Shown here piece by piece: positions 62,022 through 64,000 of a stretch of 64,000 bases of DNA; positions within the stretch are counted from its first letter, which is position 1, and every line of letters begins with the position of its first letter. Source of the stretch: Streptomyces sp. NBC_01244 (GTDB lineage Bacteria > Actinomycetota > Actinomycetes > Streptomycetales > Streptomycetaceae). The position numbers and the translations under genes are program-made. A model generated the notes under the pieces. It was not told the DNA's origin. It saw only the letters and a list, made by a program, of their open reading frames with translations, and ran no database searches. The stretch lies in NCBI RefSeq assembly GCF_035987325.1, contig NZ_CP108488.1, positions 3,100,001 through 3,164,000 of the forward strand, written 5' to 3'.

Positions 62022-64000
62022 TTGGTGGCCACAGCCTTTCCGTCGGCGCCCGTGGCGCCGCGCGTGAATCGGGGATGGATGAGTCCTACGCAGCTGTACG
62101 GCAGGCCGTCGACCTCTTCCACCGGCACCCCCCGCTGCTCCGCGAGGAGTCGTACGTGGTCCAGGTCGGCCCCGGCGCCGCGCTGCGCGAGGATCTTCCA
62201 CGGCACCCGGCGCAGCAGCACCCGCGTGGTCTCGCCGACGCCGGGCTTCACCAGGTTCACGTCGTGGATGCCGTACTCCTCGCTGATCCGCTCCACCGCC
62301 CGCCAGCCCACCCAGGTCGGCGTGCGGTCGGCGGCGAGGAGCTCCTTGACCTCGGCGTCCACGGCCTCGGCGACCTCCTCGAAGTGCGCGCAGACGGTGT
62401 CGACGAACGCGACGGAGACATCGGCCCCGGCGAGCTCGCGGTAGAACTTCGCGCCGTGGAAATTGGCGGGCCCGACCAGGTCGGACCTGAGCACCGTACG
62501 CGAGACCAGTCCGGAAACAGTGGAATTGAGACAGGCGGAGGGGATCAGGAAGTCCTCGCGCGTGCCGTAGGTCTCCACGCAGGAGCCGGGGTCGGCGAGG
62601 ACCACGATCTCCGGGTTGAAGCCCTCGAACTCGCCCAGGGCCTCGCGCAGTTCGCGGGTGATCGCCCCCTTGCCGGTCCAGCCGTCGACGAAGACGACGT
62701 CGGCCGGATCGTGGTGGGCGGCCAGCCAGCGCAGCGCGTTGGCGTCTATGCCGCGGCCGCGCACGATGGAAACGGCGTAGTGCGGCAGGTCCAGGCCGTG
62801 CCGGGCCTGCGCCCAGCGCCGCATCAGCACGCCCACGGGGGTGCCGGCGCGGGCCAGGGAGACGAGGACCGGGGAGGGGGAGCGCTCGGCGAGGACCGTC
62901 TCGGTGACGGTGCCGACGGCGCGGGCCATCCGGGCGGCGGAGGCGGTCAGCGCGCTCTGGTAGAGCTGCTGGTACTCCGGGGACGGCTGGAACTCCACCG
63001 GCAGCGATTCCGCGTAGTGCGCGCCGCCCGCCTGGATGGCTTCCTCGCGCTCCTCCGTCGGGGCTTCCAACTCAACGTCGGAGAGGTCCTGGAGCAGCCA
63101 GCCGACGTCCTCGGCGGCGTAGGAGGAGAAGGCGGGCCCGCGCAGTGGTTCGCCCAGTGCTGCGCGCAGCGCTTCGCGCGGGGGCTCGGTCATGATCGGC
63201 TCCTGCCGGTCGGGTACGTACGAAGGTATGACCGCCAGCACGACCCGGCCGGTGTGGGGCGCGAGGGCCGCGAGCAGGCCGGTGCGGAGCCCGGCGGTGT
63301 CTCCGGCCGAGTCCACGACGGCGACCACGGCGTCGAAGCCGGCGCCGGCCGTGCTCGCGACGTTGTAGGCGTACCGGTCTCCGGGGCCGTCGGCCGGGTC
63401 GTCGTGGGCGGGGAAGACGAGCCGCGTGCGGATCGCGTAGCCGGGGTCGTCCACGGCGAGCACCGGCGAGCGGGTGGTGGTGGAGAAGCGCACCTCGACC
63501 GGCGCTGCGGCGGTGCCGGACGCCTCCAGGGCTTGCGCGAGGCGCAGCGGGGCGTACATCAGCTCCTCGTTGCCGAGTACGAGGACCCGTGCGGGGCCGT
63601 CGCCCAGCGCGGCCTCGAGCCGGTCCGCCATGGCGGGCAGCGCCGCGTCCAGTGCTGCGCGGTGCGCGGGGGTGAAGCCGTGGCGTCCGCCGTCGGGTAT
63701 CCCGGCCGGCCAGCCCAGTTCCACGTGGATGATCGGGTGCGGGTCGTCTGCCGGGGCGCCGCCCCGGACCCCGCTGCTCAAACGCCGCAGGGGCTGATTT
63801 TGCCCAGCCCCCGGCTGCGATGCGCCGACGGGAGCGGGTCCAGCGCCCGCAGCGGCCGGGGCACCGCCCGTGGCGGGGGGTGCAGTCCCGGCAGCCGCGG
63901 TCGCCAAGGCCGCCTCGGCCTCGTACTGCTCCACCAGGGCTTGCCCCTTCTCCAGCACGCCCTCCGGGAGGGAGACCGTGCCCGAGGCCAGGGCTATGAG
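62018..64000 (-). CDS. phosphoribosyltransferase / StiP-type Ter-associated protein (5' end beyond window)
   Basis: At least 660 residues; the frame stays open to the window edge ('LIALASGTVSLPEGVLEKGQALVEQYEAE'). After an Ala/Pro segment that contains a genomic repeat, a PRTase_2-like domain appears: 'HPIIHVELGWPAGIPDGGRHGFT', 'RVLVLGNEELMYAPLRLAQALE', 'VRFSTTTRSPVLAVDDPGYAI'. The C-terminal half has 'PVLVSLARAGTPVGVLMRRW', 'PHYAVSIVRGRGIDANALRWL', 'VVFVDGWTGKGAITREL', of the StiP-like domain, then a PELOTA-like end ('NLVKPGVGETTRVLLRRVPWKILAQ'). These combinations define Ter-linked phosphoribosyltransferase operons. Co-translated with the HAD gene. Confidence 0.82.
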   Translation of the reverse strand, partial: LIALASGTVSLPEGVLEKGQALVEQYEAEAALATAAAGTAPPATGGAPAAAGAGPAPVGASQPGAGQNQPLRRLSSGVRGGAPADDPHPIIHVELGWPAGIPDGGRHGFTPAHRAALDAALPAMADRLEAALGDGPARVLVLGNEELMYAPLRLAQALEASGTAAAPVEVRFSTTTRSPVLAVDDPGYAIRTRLVFPAHDDPADGPGDRYAYNVASTAGAGFDAVVAVVDSAGDTAGLRTGLLAALAPHTGRVVLAVIPSYVPDRQEPIMTEPPREALRAALGEPLRGPAFSSYAAEDVGWLLQDLSDVELEAPTEEREEAIQAGGAHYAESLPVEFQPSPEYQQLYQSALTASAARMARAVGTVTETVLAERSPSPVLVSLARAGTPVGVLMRRWAQARHGLDLPHYAVSIVRGRGIDANALRWLAAHHDPADVVFVDGWTGKGAITRELREALGEFEGFNPEIVVLADPGSCVETYGTREDFLIPSACLNSTVSGLVSRTVLRSDLVGPANFHGAKFYRELAGADVSVAFVDTVCAHFEEVAEAVDAEVKELLAADRTPTWVGWRAVERISEEYGIHDVNLVKPGVGETTRVLLRRVPWKILAQRGAGADLDHVRLLAEQRGVPVEEVDGLPYSCVGLIHPRFTRGATGADGKAVATK
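63750..63800. repeat. dispersed GTTTGAG-type repeat inside the phosphoribosyltransferase gene
   Basis: On the gene's strand: CAGCCCCTGCGGCGTTTGAG then CAGCGGGGTCCGGGGCGGCG. The same arrangement occurs between genes at 50050-50090 (CAGCC...CCGTTTGAGGACC...GGGTC...GGGGCGGACC). Here it encodes 'QPLRRLSSGVRGGAPADDP' between a linker and the PRTase_2 domain without breaking the frame. Confidence 0.75.

Overview
This is a chromosome segment from an actinomycete, almost certainly a Streptomyces or a close relative. The signs are very high GC with GC-rich third codon positions, frequent GTG starts, GTGA/ATGA stop-start overlaps, a whiJ-type gene trio (XRE regulator, DUF397, small ATPase), an F420-dependent oxidoreductase, and a dispersed intergenic repeat family. 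There are no transposases, integrases, phage genes or CRISPR arrays. One tRNA (Val, anticodon UAC) and one cobalamin riboswitch were found.

Layout. 0-16 kb: 5' end of an acyl-CoA dehydrogenase behind a paired KstR-like operator, a membrane Ser/Thr kinase, the whiJ-type trio, a CTP-synthase-tail-like protein with a divergent LysR regulator, a broken lipoprotein gene, a P-loop kinase with an L7/L12-like N-terminus, a methyltransferase, a cell-wall amidase and an LLM oxidoreductase. 16-24 kb: an envelope-type operon (glycosyltransferase, methyltransferase, prenyltransferase-like) divergent from kstR, then ferredoxin, aldehyde dehydrogenase and a metallo-beta-lactamase-fold hydrolase. 24.4-31.2 kb: a cobalamin-riboswitch operon with two secreted proteins that together resemble the two halves of transcobalamin, followed by a complete ECF transporter. 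31.5-35.3 kb: a small lytic transglycosylase, then the divergent fadA5-like thiolase and cyp125-like P450. 35.4-56 kb: a repeat block, a GT87-PAP2 fusion, a MhuD-type heme oxygenase, a drug exporter carrying a MarR-like tail, a peptidoglycan-binding protein, secreted nuclease and PhoD-type phosphatase genes, a frameshifted universal stress gene, and tRNA-Val. 55-60 kb: a De Ley-Doudoroff D-galactonate locus (regulator, dehydratase, kinase, aldolase) whose transporter is broken. 60-64 kb: FmdB-type protein, O-methyltransferase, and a HAD/phosphoribosyltransferase-StiP pair typical of Ter-associated operons.

How the genes work together. The strongest theme is a dispersed sterol-catabolism-type regulon. 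The window encodes a KstR-like TetR repressor. Sites matching or nearly matching TnnAACnnGTTnnA precede kstR and the envelope operon, the aldehyde dehydrogenase-ferredoxin pair, the fadA5/cyp125 divergent pair (same arrangement as in Mycobacterium tuberculosis) and the acyl-CoA dehydrogenase. The second theme is predicted vitamin B12 capture and uptake. A third is a 22-24 bp GC-rich repeat family that lies between genes but also appears in frame inside an ECF ATPase; a related element lies inside the terminal phosphoribosyltransferase gene.

Caution: at least four genes contain frameshifts or stops. Some look like real mutations (a clean 4-bp duplication), but indel errors in the assembly cannot be excluded.
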